A program made the position numbers and the translations under genes. A DNA stretch of 48,968 nucleotides from Nitrospira sp. (GTDB lineage: Bacteria > Nitrospirota > Nitrospiria > Nitrospirales > Nitrospiraceae). Below the pieces are notes generated by a model. The model was not told the origin of the DNA and made no database searches. It saw nothing but the letters and a program-made list of their open reading frames with translations. Shown here piece after piece: positions 28,320-36,516 of this stretch; within the stretch, counting starts at the first letter, position 1, and every line of letters begins with the position of its first letter. Location of the stretch: positions 1 through 48,968 of the forward strand of contig JADYYH010000045.1 of assembly GCA_020853775.1 (NCBI GenBank). The letters are read 5' to 3'.

Positions 28320-28583
28320 CTATTCGTCGAGTCGCTTTCGTATCATGACACGAAAATACTGCTCGGCACGTTCTTGCGACAACACATCATGCCCGTCATC
28401 GCTGACACTGCGAGGCACATTACGAATGGGGTCGCCATCGTCCAGATGAACGAGGAGCAGTTGTCCGGGAGCCATGCTCTCAAGTTTGAGCTTCGTCTTG
28501 ACGAAATTGTAGGGACAAATCACCCCGCGAAGATCCAATTCTTCGTCGGGCCTGTGAACCTTTGTTAATGAGTCGGACATCAT
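28320..28583 (-). CDS. TusA-like sulfurtransferase family protein
   Basis: About 86-87 aa with the SirA/TusA/YeeD fold pattern: ELDLRGVICPYNFVKTKLKLE, then MAPGQLLLVHLDDG, then NVPRSV. The sulfur-carrying Cys is kept (about C22), but the usual CPxP motif reads CPYN, losing the second Pro. It probably carries or transfers sulfur. The start is uncertain: ATG 28583 or 28580, with AGGA very close upstream, or an upstream TTG at 28595. It converges on the RsmI-like gene with a 4-nt gap. Confidence 0.8.
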   Translation of the reverse strand: MMSDSLTKVHRPDEELDLRGVICPYNFVKTKLKLESMAPGQLLLVHLDDGDPIRNVPRSVSDDGHDVLSQERAEQYFRVMIRKRLDE

Positions 28584-28673
28584 TCCTGCTTTCAATAGAG
28601 TGATGTGGTGATGGTATCAAGGGTTCCGAACCGTTGCAACGGTGACGGAGAAAACGACACGACAGAAAAGCAA

Positions 28674-28703
28674 AGCGGGGTGCTTCTTGCGAAGCACCCC
28701 GCT
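28674..28703 (-). terminator. Strong intrinsic terminator of the exported-protein gene
   Basis: A 13-bp perfect stem (28674-28686 with 28691-28703) with the 4-nt loop TTGC. On the minus strand it is followed by TTTGCTTTTCTG. It lies about 30 nt past the stop of the 28.7-29.5 kb gene. Confidence 0.9.
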
Positions 28704-28732
28704 CAACATCGGCCATCAGATGGCCTTAACTC

Positions 28733-29515
28733 TTAATTGGTCCAGCCCTTCTGCAGATTGGGCTTGGCACCATCAGTCCCGTAGTCAGACTTGTTCTGAA
28801 CTTTGGTTTCCGGAGCGACCGTCTGGTAGCCCCATCCCGGCTGCGGCTCACAATTCCAGCAAGGCGCGGTTCCGGTGAATTCACCCACGGTTGTGGTGAC
28901 CACACCACCCGTGACGGTGCCTGGGAATACGCCGCCGACCGGACCACCGGTGTTCGTGGCCGAGTTGGTCTCAATACCACGCTCCGTGGACGGAGCCGGA
29001 CGTTGACCAAGACCACCAAATCCTGCCAACTTTTCGTTCCCGCGGAACAGGTAGACCTCTCGAACAAGCTTACGACCAGTCCCGTATACACCCTGCTCGG
29101 CTCGTTGATTTGCCGGCTCGACGACCTGCACTGAAATGTCATCACCGGCATTCAATGCGCGGATCTGGTCAAGATTGGTCTTCTCATCAATATACAGCGT
29201 GAGTGAAGACATCGCACCGGTGCCGGCGCGGCCTTCATCATGAGAACTACCACCTGTCTCCAGATGAAGCTTTCCACCGGGAATATCGATGGCTAGTACT
29301 CGCCCGAAAACCGTTTCCGCTTGAGAAAGACGTTCCATGAAAGCGGACCGATCGAATGCGGCCGTACGGCCGGAGTTGCCCGACACGTCTCCGACTCCGG
29401 TGCCGACACCGAACCCTGATCCTGACGAGGACTGTGGTAAACGCTCTTGAGCGCCTGCAACACCAACGGAGCTGATAAAAAGCACCGCAGCTCCAAGTGC
29501 CAACACGTTACGCAT
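28733..29515 (-). CDS. Exported protein of unknown function
   Basis: A 260-aa protein with a clear signal peptide (cleavage probably after VGVAGA, about 22). A Gly/Ser-rich stretch follows. A beta-rich core (about 68-160) starts TVFGRVLAIDIPGGKLHLET, with TLYIDEKTNLDQIRALNAGDD and LVREVYLFRG, reminiscent of small OB-like periplasmic domains (DUF5666 style). The C-terminal part is low-complexity, Gly/Thr-rich, with a CWNC pair. AAGGAGG 6 nt before the ATG and a strong terminator suggest high expression as a single gene. I do not recognise a function. Confidence 0.75.
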   Translation of the reverse strand: MRNVLALGAAVLFISSVGVAGAQERLPQSSSGSGFGVGTGVGDVSGNSGRTAAFDRSAFMERLSQAETVFGRVLAIDIPGGKLHLETGGSSHDEGRAGTGAMSSLTLYIDEKTNLDQIRALNAGDDISVQVVEPANQRAEQGVYGTGRKLVREVYLFRGNEKLAGFGGLGQRPAPSTERGIETNSATNTGGPVGGVFPGTVTGGVVTTTVGEFTGTAPCWNCEPQPGWGYQTVAPETKVQNKSDYGTDGAKPNLQKGWTN

Positions 29516-29788
29516 GTGCTGCCTCCTTAGTGAGTTGGAATTGATAAGAGATTGATGATGGACGACAATAAACTAACTGAGTCATAAGTATTCCACAGCA
29601 AATTCGGGCGAACTATAGGCTAACCCCCACATCATGTCAAGAGGTTTTCGGCCGTGACATCCACTATATGGTGTCGTCGTCACCGGCACAGCCCAATGCA
29701 TTCCCACTTCACTGAGATTCATCGCAACACCCTTTGCATGGGAGTTACTGCCGAGGCGTCGTAAGCTGGCTTGTGGCTGCATGACGAT

Positions 29789-29875
29789 TGGTGCCCAGAG
29801 GGAGGGTCGAACTCCCACTCTCTTGCGAGAACCGGATTTTGAGTCCGGCGCGTCTGCCAGTTCCGCCATCCGGGC
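29789..29875 (-). tRNA. tRNA-Leu (CAA)
   Basis: On the minus strand an 87-nt class II tRNA with a long variable arm. The acceptor is GCCCGGA paired with TCTGGGC, the anticodon stem CCGGA/TCCGG, and the loop CTCAAAA gives anticodon CAA. CCA is encoded (29789-29791). An open frame across it is a tRNA artefact. Confidence 0.95.
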
Positions 29876-29929
29876 ATCTGTCTCGTCCTGCGACATTCAG
29901 CTTGCGATCCTCAAATTTGAGGGGATGCA

Positions 29930-29958
29930 TTTTTAGCACGAACCTGTAGGCCCGTCAA
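29930..29958 (-). promoter_or_regulatory. Promoter of tRNA-Leu
   Basis: On the minus strand TTGACG (29958-29953), a 17-nt spacer and TAAAAA (29935-29930) with an upstream TGC form an extended -10 promoter. A perfect 14-nt palindrome, CCTCAAATTTGAGG (29909-29922), lies where transcription should begin. Confidence 0.55.
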
Positions 29959-29997
29959 TCTGCGAGACTCACTCTTTTTTCTGAGCGAGACGGATGC

Positions 29998-30003
29998 TAG
30001 AAT
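29998..30003 (+). promoter_or_regulatory. Extended -10 promoter for the YggX-like gene
   Basis: TGC followed by TAGAAT (29998-30003) matches an extended -10 element. The -35 region is only T-rich. It lies about 45 nt upstream of the YggX-like start and is back-to-back with the tRNA-Leu promoter. Confidence 0.45.
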
Positions 30004-30051
30004 GACGCATTTCGCAATACATTTGGAACTCGCAGACTTATGGAGGCAACC

Positions 30052-30333
30052 ATGGCGGATGTGCAGTGTGTCACCTGCGGCCAGGCAGGCGAAGCAATTA
30101 CAGATATGTTATTCCTCGGGAAACTCGAATCAGAAATCAAGGCGAAGGTCTGCAAGCCTTGCTGGAAGAAATGGGAAGGCATGCGCGTGATGGTCATCAA
30201 TGAGTACCAGGTCAATCTCGGCGATGAAAGTGGCCGCGAGCTCGTCAAAAAGCAGATGAAGGCGTTCCTGAAGCTGGGGGAGCAAACCGACACGTCAAAG
30301 CTGGATCAGAACTTCCGGCCGGCGGGCACATAA
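30052..30333 (+). CDS. YggX-like (Fe2+-trafficking) protein with a zinc ribbon
   Basis: A 93-aa cytoplasmic protein. The C-terminal part (MRVMVINEYQVNLGDESGRE, then LVKKQMKAFLKLGE) resembles YggX, linked to iron trafficking and protection of Fe-S clusters. Unlike classic YggX it carries two CxxC pairs, C6/C9 and C34/C37, likely binding zinc or iron. GGAGG (30042-30046) fixes the start at ATG 30052. An earlier ATG at 30040 lacks a ribosome binding site. Confidence 0.75.
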   Translation: MADVQCVTCGQAGEAITDMLFLGKLESEIKAKVCKPCWKKWEGMRVMVINEYQVNLGDESGRELVKKQMKAFLKLGEQTDTSKLDQNFRPAGT

Positions 30334-30474
30334 GGTCGCAGGAGATGTTGCCCGTCACCCGCATGACGTGCGAGGTGCACGGGCGTTCCCCGCTCCCGCC
30401 ATCTGGCTTTCACCGCAGAAGATGGGCCGCCTACTTCTCAGCTCCCGTCCTGCCTCGTTCCGACACCGAATTCA

Positions 30475-30504
30475 TTGACACTCTGATTTCGGAAGTGATA
30501 GAGT
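30475..30504 (+). promoter_or_regulatory. Promoter of the BFN gene pair
   Basis: Consensus TTGACA (30475-30480), an 18-nt spacer and TAGAGT (30499-30504). Transcription would start near 30511, which makes a TTG at 30514 an unlikely start for the first BFN gene. Confidence 0.65.
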
Positions 30505-30552
30505 GCCCTATTCTTGAGGTTTTTGGCTGACATCGGGAAGGATACTCCCGCC

Positions 30553-31008
30553 GTGATTACACAAATGCGGGTCAAGGGGCTGATCTTCGACCCCTATAAC
30601 AACGCGTATATAGTAGTGTTGCGAGACGAAGAGAATTCAGACATGCTGCCGATCTGGGTGGGAAAGTCGGAAGCCAGCGCCATCGGCCTCGCGCTTGAGA
30701 GCGTGACTGCGCCTCGTCCCATGACCCACGATTTGATGAAGTCGTTTCTAGAAACCTTCGATGCCAAAATCATCAGCGTGGTCATTACCGATCTGAACGA
30801 CAACACCTACTTCGCCACGATCCATTTGATGTACGAAGATTCTGAATACACCGTCGACTCTCGCCCCAGCGATGCGATTGCGCTGGCCTTACGAACCAGC
30901 GCACCGATCTTTGCAAGCGAGAAGGTGATTAAGAAACAGTCGTCCGAAGAACTTGAACAGTGGCTTGAAAACTTGAAGCCCGAAGACTTCGGCAAGCTGG
31001 ATACCTAA
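30553..31008 (+). CDS. BFN-domain (DUF151) protein, first of a tandem pair
   Basis: About 151 aa from GTG 30553, with AAGGA 10 nt upstream; ATG 30565 is a close alternative. It is a bifunctional-nuclease family protein: AYIVVLRDEENSDMLPIWVG, then PRPMTHDLMKSFLE, then VDSRPSDAIALALR. The best-studied BFN proteins are reported to have nuclease activity, but the bacterial role is unclear. It ends 2 nt before a second BFN gene. Confidence 0.88.
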   Translation: MITQMRVKGLIFDPYNNAYIVVLRDEENSDMLPIWVGKSEASAIGLALESVTAPRPMTHDLMKSFLETFDAKIISVVITDLNDNTYFATIHLMYEDSEYTVDSRPSDAIALALRTSAPIFASEKVIKKQSSEELEQWLENLKPEDFGKLDT

Positions 31009-31010
31009 CC

Positions 31011-31499
31011 ATGGATGCCACCGCGCCACAGAATGACGCCTCGGAGCTGGTTGCACTGTCCGTCAAGCAAGTGCTGGACGACGGGAACACCGATACCCGT
31101 ATCGTTGTCCTCAAGAATGAGGACGCCAGCGTGACCCTCCCAATCTGGGTGGGCTCTGCAGAAGGCAACGCCATTCGCCTCGCCATGGAACATGTCGTGA
31201 CGCCCAGGCCCATGAGCCACGACCTCATCCGGAGCTTCGCGGATCATCTCGGCGTTCGAATCGAACGAGTTGTGATTACGGACGTGAAAAGCAGTACGTA
31301 CTACGCGAGCATCGCCTTTGCCTCGAAGGGTCTTCATCGAACCTTAGATGCCAGACCGAGCGATGCTATTGCCCTCGCGCTTCGCGCCGGATGCCCGATT
31401 TACGCGACGCAGGATGTCCTGAACCGTCGAACTGCCGTGCATTTAGATGCATGGATTAATAAACTAGACGCCAACAATACCGAAACCCAACAGGCGTGA
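31011..31499 (+). CDS. BFN-domain (DUF151) protein, second of a tandem pair
   Basis: A 162-aa paralogue of the preceding protein. Matching blocks are TRIVVLKNEDASVTLPIWVG, PRPMSHDLIRSFAD and LDARPSDAIALALR. It has no good ribosome binding site of its own and starts 2 nt after the first gene, so translation is probably coupled. The pair probably arose by duplication. rplM follows after about 50 nt. Confidence 0.88.
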   Translation: MDATAPQNDASELVALSVKQVLDDGNTDTRIVVLKNEDASVTLPIWVGSAEGNAIRLAMEHVVTPRPMSHDLIRSFADHLGVRIERVVITDVKSSTYYASIAFASKGLHRTLDARPSDAIALALRAGCPIYATQDVLNRRTAVHLDAWINKLDANNTETQQA

Positions 31500-31549
31500 G
31501 GCCTTATCCCTCACATTAGAATCCTTTCGTGCAGGAGTAGATGGAGACC

Positions 31550-31981
31550 ATGACAAAAACGTATCTCGAGAAGCCCGCTAATGTGCAACGAAAATGGTAC
31601 CTCGTAGACGCCGAGGGTAAGACGCTTGGCCGCCTTGCGGCAAAAGTCGCTACCTTGCTGCGAGGGAAACATAAGCCGACCTTTACACCCCATGTCGATA
31701 CCGGGGACCATGTCGTTATTGTCAATGCCGAGAAGGTCGTGCTCACCGGCAACAAAATGGAGAGCAAGACCTATTCAACGCACAGCGGATTTCCTGGCGG
31801 CTTGAAGACCCTGACTGCGGAGCATATTCACCGGAAGGACCCGACCAAGCTGCTCACGAAAGCCATTGAAGGCATGTTGCCCAAAAATCCACTCGGCAAC
31901 CACATGGCGAAAAAGTTGCGCGTGTATGCCGGCACGGCGCATCCGCACCAAGCACAAAAACTGGAATCACTCTCGTTGTGA
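31550..31981 (+). CDS. rplM: 50S ribosomal protein L13
   Basis: About 143 aa. An early-assembling large-subunit protein that binds 23S rRNA. The N-terminus [20 protein letters not shown], the core [20 protein letters not shown] and the C-terminal [20 protein letters not shown] are characteristic. I chose ATG 31550 because it matches the family start; ATG 31541, three codons earlier, is also possible, and each has a GGAG-type site 3 nt upstream. It pairs with rpsI as in most bacteria. Confidence 0.97.
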   Translation: MTKTYLEKPANVQRKWYLVDAEGKTLGRLAAKVATLLRGKHKPTFTPHVDTGDHVVIVNAEKVVLTGNKMESKTYSTHSGFPGGLKTLTAEHIHRKDPTKLLTKAIEGMLPKNPLGNHMAKKLRVYAGTAHPHQAQKLESLSL

Positions 31982-32023
31982 TTCTTATTCTTCGAATTCG
32001 ATCAGTGAAGGAGACCGCCTGAT

Positions 32024-32416
32024 ATGGCCGCAATGACGCAGTACGCAACCGGGAAGAGAAAAAGCGCGATCGCACGCGCATGGGTCACCGCAGCCGCTGG
32101 TGACATCGTCGTCAATGAGAAGCCGCTGGAAAAAGCGTTCCCCCGCCCGACGCTGCGGAATGTGATTCAATTTCCGTTTGAGTTGGCCGGAGTGGCAGGG
32201 AAATATTCCGTCCGCGCCACCGTGTATGGTGGTGGCCCTGCCGGTCAAGCCGGCGCGCTTCGCCATGCGATCTCAAAAGCGCTGGTGATCATGAGCGCGG
32301 CGTTCCGCGCTCCCATCAAGAAGGAAGGCCTCCTGACCCGCGATTCTCGCGTGAAAGAACGTAAGAAATATGGTCAGAAGGGTGCCAGAAAGCGCTTCCA
32401 ATACTCGAAGCGGTAA
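32024..32416 (+). CDS. rpsI: 30S ribosomal protein S9
   Basis: A 130-aa small-subunit protein whose C-terminal tail (ARKRFQYSKR) reaches the P-site tRNA. It has the usual YATGKRKSAIARAWV start and GGGPAGQAGALRHAISKAL core. AAGGAG lies 10 nt before the ATG; a second ATG at 32033 is possible. A strong terminator follows. Confidence 0.97.
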   Translation: MAAMTQYATGKRKSAIARAWVTAAAGDIVVNEKPLEKAFPRPTLRNVIQFPFELAGVAGKYSVRATVYGGGPAGQAGALRHAISKALVIMSAAFRAPIKKEGLLTRDSRVKERKKYGQKGARKRFQYSKR

Positions 32417-32441
32417 CGATCGACTGGAGCGACAGGGTTTC

Positions 32442-32473
32442 AAAAGGGAAGGCTCCGCAGCCTTCCCTTTTTT
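32442..32473 (+). terminator. Intrinsic terminator of rplM-rpsI
   Basis: A GGGAAGGCT / AGCCTTCCC stem with a CCGC loop, followed by six T residues and flanked by A residues that extend the stem. It is 25 nt after the rpsI stop. Confidence 0.95.
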
Positions 32474-32524
32474 ATTGGCTCGCTGCAGGCGGACAACAAC
32501 TGGTCACGGGCCCGGGAGGAGAAG

Positions 32525-33598
32525 ATGACGTCGGTACGAGTAGCGGTCGCAGGGGCAAGCGGATATACCGGAGCGGAACTGGTGCGGCTCCTTTCTCAAC
32601 ATCCCCACGTACAACTCACAGCGGTGACCTCGGAAAAATCGGCCGGCGCGGCGATTTCCTCCGTCTACCCTCACCTGCAGGGAATCGTGCCACTGTCATT
32701 TGAAGCGTTGGCACCGGAAGCATTGGCGGAGCGAGCCGATGTCCTGTTCCTTGCGCTCCCCCACACCAAATCCATGGGTCCGGTGGCAAGCAGCATGAAG
32801 GCCGGCAAGCGTGTCATTGATTTGAGCGCGGACTTCCGGCTCAAAGATCCCGCAACCTATGAAACCTGGTATCAGACCACACATGCGCAACCTCACCTCA
32901 TCAAGGATGCCGTGTACGGCCTGCCGGAACTTCACCGCGCGGCCATCGCCCAGGCTAGACTCGTGGCATCACCAGGATGTTACCCCACCGCCGCGATTCT
33001 CCAGTTGGCGCCCTTGATCGCACACGGATTGGTCGCGCCTGACAGCATTGTGATTGACGCAAAATCCGGCATCTCCGGCGCGGGAAGAAGTCCCGCCCTG
33101 CCCTATCACTTCCCCGAAGCGCATGAATCATTGGAGCCGTATAAAATCGGCCAGCATCGCCACATCCCGGAAATCGAGCAGGAACTCTCCGGATTGGCCG
33201 GCACAAAGGGACGAGCGGCTGGCGCTGCACAAGGCCCCGTCACCATTGCCTTCACCCCGCACCTGGTTCCCATGAATCGGGGCATCCTCAGTACCGCATA
33301 TGCACGCATGAAGGAGCAGCTCGACGTCGCTGAGTTACGAACGCTCTATCGAGAGTTTTATCAGGGCGAACGATTTGTGCGACTCCTCGAAGGAGCCATG
33401 CCGAATCCTCGCCACGTGCGAGGCGCCAACTATTGCGACATTGCCGTGCACACCGATCGGCGGGCCGGTTGGGTTGTCACCGTGTCGGCCATTGACAACT
33501 TGATCAAGGGCGCAGCCGGGCAAGCGATTCAAGCAATGAACCTCATGCTGGGATATCCGGAAGAAACCGGACTTGTGGCTCCTGGCATCTACCCCTAG
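32525..33598 (+). CDS. argC: N-acetyl-gamma-glutamyl-phosphate reductase
   Basis: A 357-aa NADPH-dependent enzyme of arginine synthesis. The nucleotide motif is GASGYTGAELVRLL, and the catalytic Cys is C152 in VASPGCYPTAAIL. A short Ala/Gly-rich insertion near 230-240 makes it slightly longer than usual. GGGAGGAG precedes the ATG. argJ follows after 57 nt. Confidence 0.96.
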   Translation: MTSVRVAVAGASGYTGAELVRLLSQHPHVQLTAVTSEKSAGAAISSVYPHLQGIVPLSFEALAPEALAERADVLFLALPHTKSMGPVASSMKAGKRVIDLSADFRLKDPATYETWYQTTHAQPHLIKDAVYGLPELHRAAIAQARLVASPGCYPTAAILQLAPLIAHGLVAPDSIVIDAKSGISGAGRSPALPYHFPEAHESLEPYKIGQHRHIPEIEQELSGLAGTKGRAAGAAQGPVTIAFTPHLVPMNRGILSTAYARMKEQLDVAELRTLYREFYQGERFVRLLEGAMPNPRHVRGANYCDIAVHTDRRAGWVVTVSAIDNLIKGAAGQAIQAMNLMLGYPEETGLVAPGIYP

Positions 33599-33655
33599 CG
33601 CACAGAGACATATGCACGTCATAGCGGATCATTTTCATATCACATAGGAAGTGCG

Positions 33656-34867
33656 ATGAAGACAATTTCTGGAGGCGTCACTGCGCCGATCGGTTTTCGA
33701 GCCGCCGGAGTGTACAGCGGGATCAAAAAGAAAACAAAGCAGCAACTCGACCTGGCTTTGCTTGTATCAGACCGTGAAGGTCCAGTCGCCGGAGTGTTCA
33801 CCAAGAATCAAGTCGTGGCCGCCCCGGTCATCCTCGATCGGCTACACCTCAAGCAGGGCATCGGCCGCGCCTTCCTCGTCAACAGCGGAAACGCCAACGC
33901 CTGTACCGGACCGGAAGGCATGCAAGCGGCCAAGGAGATGGCAACGCTGGCAGCAGCCGCCCTCAATTGCGCGCCCCATACCATCTTCGTCGGTTCCACG
34001 GGAGTCATCGGTCAGCCCCTGCCGATCGCGTGTATCCGGAAAGCGCTTCCGGCACTGGCGGCACGCGTCACGCGACGGGGCGGAGCCGAAGCGGCCGCGG
34101 CCATCATGACCACCGACCTCAAACCCAAACAAGTCGCCGTCCGTGCGTTACTCGGCGGCAAAATGGTGACCGTCGGCGGCATGGCCAAGGGCTCGGGCAT
34201 GATTCATCCCAACATGGCCACGATGCTGGGCTACCTGACGACCGACGCAGCCATCGGGCAACGCGCCCTCCAATCGGCGCTTCGACAGGCAGTCGATCAA
34301 TCATTCAACTGCATCACGGTCGACGGCGACACCAGCACCAACGACACCGTGCTTTGCCTGTCTAACGGGATGGCCGGCAATCGCCCCATCACCCCGGGCT
34401 CGGCTGATTTCGCACGCTTCTGCGCAATGCTCGAAACGGTCTGTCGCACCCTGGCACTGAAAATCTGCTGGGACGGCGAAGGCGTTACCAAAGTCGTCCG
34501 GGTGGAAGTCGCCGGAGCCGCATCCACGAAAGCGGCCAAACAGATCGCGCAAACCGTGGCGACTTCCAACCTGGTCAAAACCGCGCTCTTCGGCGGCGAC
34601 GCCAATTGGGGCCGGGTCATGGCGGCGCTCGGACGTGCCGGAGTCCCTCTTGATCCTTCCCGCATCAGCCTGCAATTTGGAGGGGTGCCGATGGTGCGCA
34701 AGGGCCAAGGACTCGGACGAGCAGCCGAACGGCAACTGACCAAGGTCTTCAGATCCAAAGAGTTCACGATTCTCATCGATCTGGCTCAAGGCAAGGCCGG
34801 GGCACATATGTGGACCACGGATTTGTCTTACGAATACGTGCGGATCAACGCGAGCTATCGATCATAA
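33656..34867 (+). CDS. argJ: Glutamate N-acetyltransferase / ornithine acetyltransferase
   Basis: A 403-aa enzyme that transfers acetyl from N-acetylornithine to glutamate, recycling the acetyl group in arginine synthesis. The self-cleavage site is A188-T189 in KGSGMIHPNMATMLGYLTTDA, giving alpha and beta chains with T189 as nucleophile. AGGAAG lies upstream of the ATG. Whether it also acetylates from acetyl-CoA cannot be told from sequence. Confidence 0.95.
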   Translation: MKTISGGVTAPIGFRAAGVYSGIKKKTKQQLDLALLVSDREGPVAGVFTKNQVVAAPVILDRLHLKQGIGRAFLVNSGNANACTGPEGMQAAKEMATLAAAALNCAPHTIFVGSTGVIGQPLPIACIRKALPALAARVTRRGGAEAAAAIMTTDLKPKQVAVRALLGGKMVTVGGMAKGSGMIHPNMATMLGYLTTDAAIGQRALQSALRQAVDQSFNCITVDGDTSTNDTVLCLSNGMAGNRPITPGSADFARFCAMLETVCRTLALKICWDGEGVTKVVRVEVAGAASTKAAKQIAQTVATSNLVKTALFGGDANWGRVMAALGRAGVPLDPSRISLQFGGVPMVRKGQGLGRAAERQLTKVFRSKEFTILIDLAQGKAGAHMWTTDLSYEYVRINASYRS

Positions 34868-35095
34868 GTGGCCTCACGCGGTTGCAAAATCGCAGCCACT
34901 ATGCTAGCGTTCGGGCGTTTCGCGCAATGAACGGTCGGTCCCATCGTTCACTGCGCGGCATCCAAAATCAGGGACATCTTATTTAAATCCACACCAGCGT
35001 GATGCGCACGCTGCGCAGCCTGAGAATAAGGGGGATATCCCCCTCGCCGTTGCATTCGCCACGGCGCTCTGCAGGCTTCGGAGGGAGGTGAAGGT
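34868..35095 (+). promoter_or_regulatory. Leader region of rpsB
   Basis: A 228-nt gene-free region. It has an imperfect 12-bp stem (GCGCAATGAACG with CGTTCACTGCGC), a perfect 14-nt palindrome GGGGGATATCCCCC (about 35030-35043), and a near-perfect Shine-Dalgarno GGAGGTGA just before the rpsB start. A -10-like TATGCT lies near 34900, but its -35 is poor. A structured leader for S2 autoregulation is plausible and unproven. Confidence 0.4.
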
Positions 35096-35869
35096 ATGGG
35101 AGTAGTTGCGATTAAGGAATTACTGGAAGCCGGCGTCCACTTCGGACACCAGACGAACCGTTGGAACCCGAAAATGAAGCGATTCCTGTTCGGGGAACGA
35201 AACGGCGTCTACATTATCGACCTTCAACAGACAGTCGAGCGCATGGAACAAGCCTATGCCTTCGCGCGCGACACCGTGGCAGCCGGTGACTCCGTCCTGT
35301 TCGTCGGCACGAAGCGCCAAGCGGCCGAAATTCTGGAAGAAGAGGCCAAGCGCGCCAACCAGTTCTACATCAACCAGCGCTGGCTGGGCGGCATGCTCAC
35401 CAATTTCCAGACCATCCGCCGCAGCATCGACAAAATGAAAAAAATGGAAGCGACCCTCGCTGATCCGACGCATCAGGGGCACACGAAAAAAGAGCTCGGA
35501 CAGATGCAGAAGGAAGTCGTCAAACTGCAGAAGAATTTGTCGGGCATTCGCAACATGCGCGCCCTCCCCGGCGCGGTATTTATTTTGGACACGCGCATTG
35601 AGCACATTGCCATCCTTGAAGCCAGCCGGTTGGAAATCCCCGTCATTGCCATCGTCGATTCGAACTGTGATCCCGATCACATTCAATATCCCATTCCGGG
35701 CAACGACGACGCGATCCGCTCCATCAAGCTGATCATCTCCCGGATTGCGGACGCCTGCCTCGAAGGCGCCCATCTCCGTGCTCAACAGGAAGAGACGGAG
35801 TTTGCATCGGCACCGGCCGGCGGCGCTGGCAAACCGGCGGCAAAGTTGGCCACCGTGTCTGCCTCCTAA
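35096..35869 (+). CDS. rpsB: 30S ribosomal protein S2
   Basis: A 257-aa small-subunit protein. Typical blocks are [36 protein letters not shown] and [18 protein letters not shown], followed by [15 protein letters not shown] and [11 protein letters not shown]. The tail is Ala/Gly-rich. It begins the rpsB-tsf-pyrH-frr block. Confidence 0.98.
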   Translation: MGVVAIKELLEAGVHFGHQTNRWNPKMKRFLFGERNGVYIIDLQQTVERMEQAYAFARDTVAAGDSVLFVGTKRQAAEILEEEAKRANQFYINQRWLGGMLTNFQTIRRSIDKMKKMEATLADPTHQGHTKKELGQMQKEVVKLQKNLSGIRNMRALPGAVFILDTRIEHIAILEASRLEIPVIAIVDSNCDPDHIQYPIPGNDDAIRSIKLIISRIADACLEGAHLRAQQEETEFASAPAGGAGKPAAKLATVSAS

Positions 35870-35919
35870 CGGCCGCATTTTGCAGATGACATTGTTCTAT
35901 TCGACTAACTGAGGAAGCC

Positions 35920-36516
35920 ATGGCAAGTTTGAGTGAGTTGGTGAAAGAGTTGCGTGAAAAAACCGGGGCCGGCATTCTGGATTGCCAGAAGGCCTTAACC
36001 GAAAACGGAAACAGCATCGATAAAGCGATCGACTACCTTCGACAGAAGGGGTTAGCGGCAGCGCAGAAAAAGGCCGGACGGGAAACCAACCAGGGCCTGA
36101 TCCATGCCTACATCCATGCCGGAGGAAAAATCGGCGTGCTCATCGAAGTGAACTGCGAAACCGATTTCGTGGCGCGCAATGAGCAATTTAAAGCCTTCGT
36201 GAACGATCTGGCCCTGCAGGTGGCAGCCGCGAGCCCATCCTATGTGAGACGGGAAGAGATCGCGGCCGATGTGGTGGCCAAGGAACGGAGCATCTACGAA
36301 GGGCAAGCCAAGGAACTCGGCAAGCCGCCGGCCGCCTGGCCGAAAATCGTCGAGGGCAAGCTCGAAAAATTCTATCAAGAGAACTGCCTGCTTGAACAGG
36401 GCTTTATCAAAGATCCCTCCGTCGTGATCAAGGATCTCTTGGCGCAACAGATTGCCAAGATCGGCGAGAATATGAATATCCGCCGGTTTACCCGTTTCCA
36501 ACTAGGCCAAGCATGA
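35920..36516 (+). CDS. tsf: Elongation factor Ts (short form)
   Basis: A 198-aa guanine nucleotide exchange factor for EF-Tu. The N-terminal UBA-like domain ([20 protein letters not shown]) and TDFVARN (81-87) are typical. It is shorter than the ~280-aa enterobacterial form and resembles the compact single-core-domain type. GAGGAAGCC precedes the ATG. Its stop overlaps pyrH by 4 nt. Confidence 0.97.
   Translation: MASLSELVKELREKTGAGILDCQKALTENGNSIDKAIDYLRQKGLAAAQKKAGRETNQGLIHAYIHAGGKIGVLIEVNCETDFVARNEQFKAFVNDLALQVAAASPSYVRREEIAADVVAKERSIYEGQAKELGKPPAAWPKIVEGKLEKFYQENCLLEQGFIKDPSVVIKDLLAQQIAKIGENMNIRRFTRFQLGQA

Noticed and set aside
29582..29896. 104-codon minus-strand frame with MAELADAPDSKSGSRKRV
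   Set aside because: This segment is the well-known translation of a tRNA-Leu gene, and the rest of the frame has no support.
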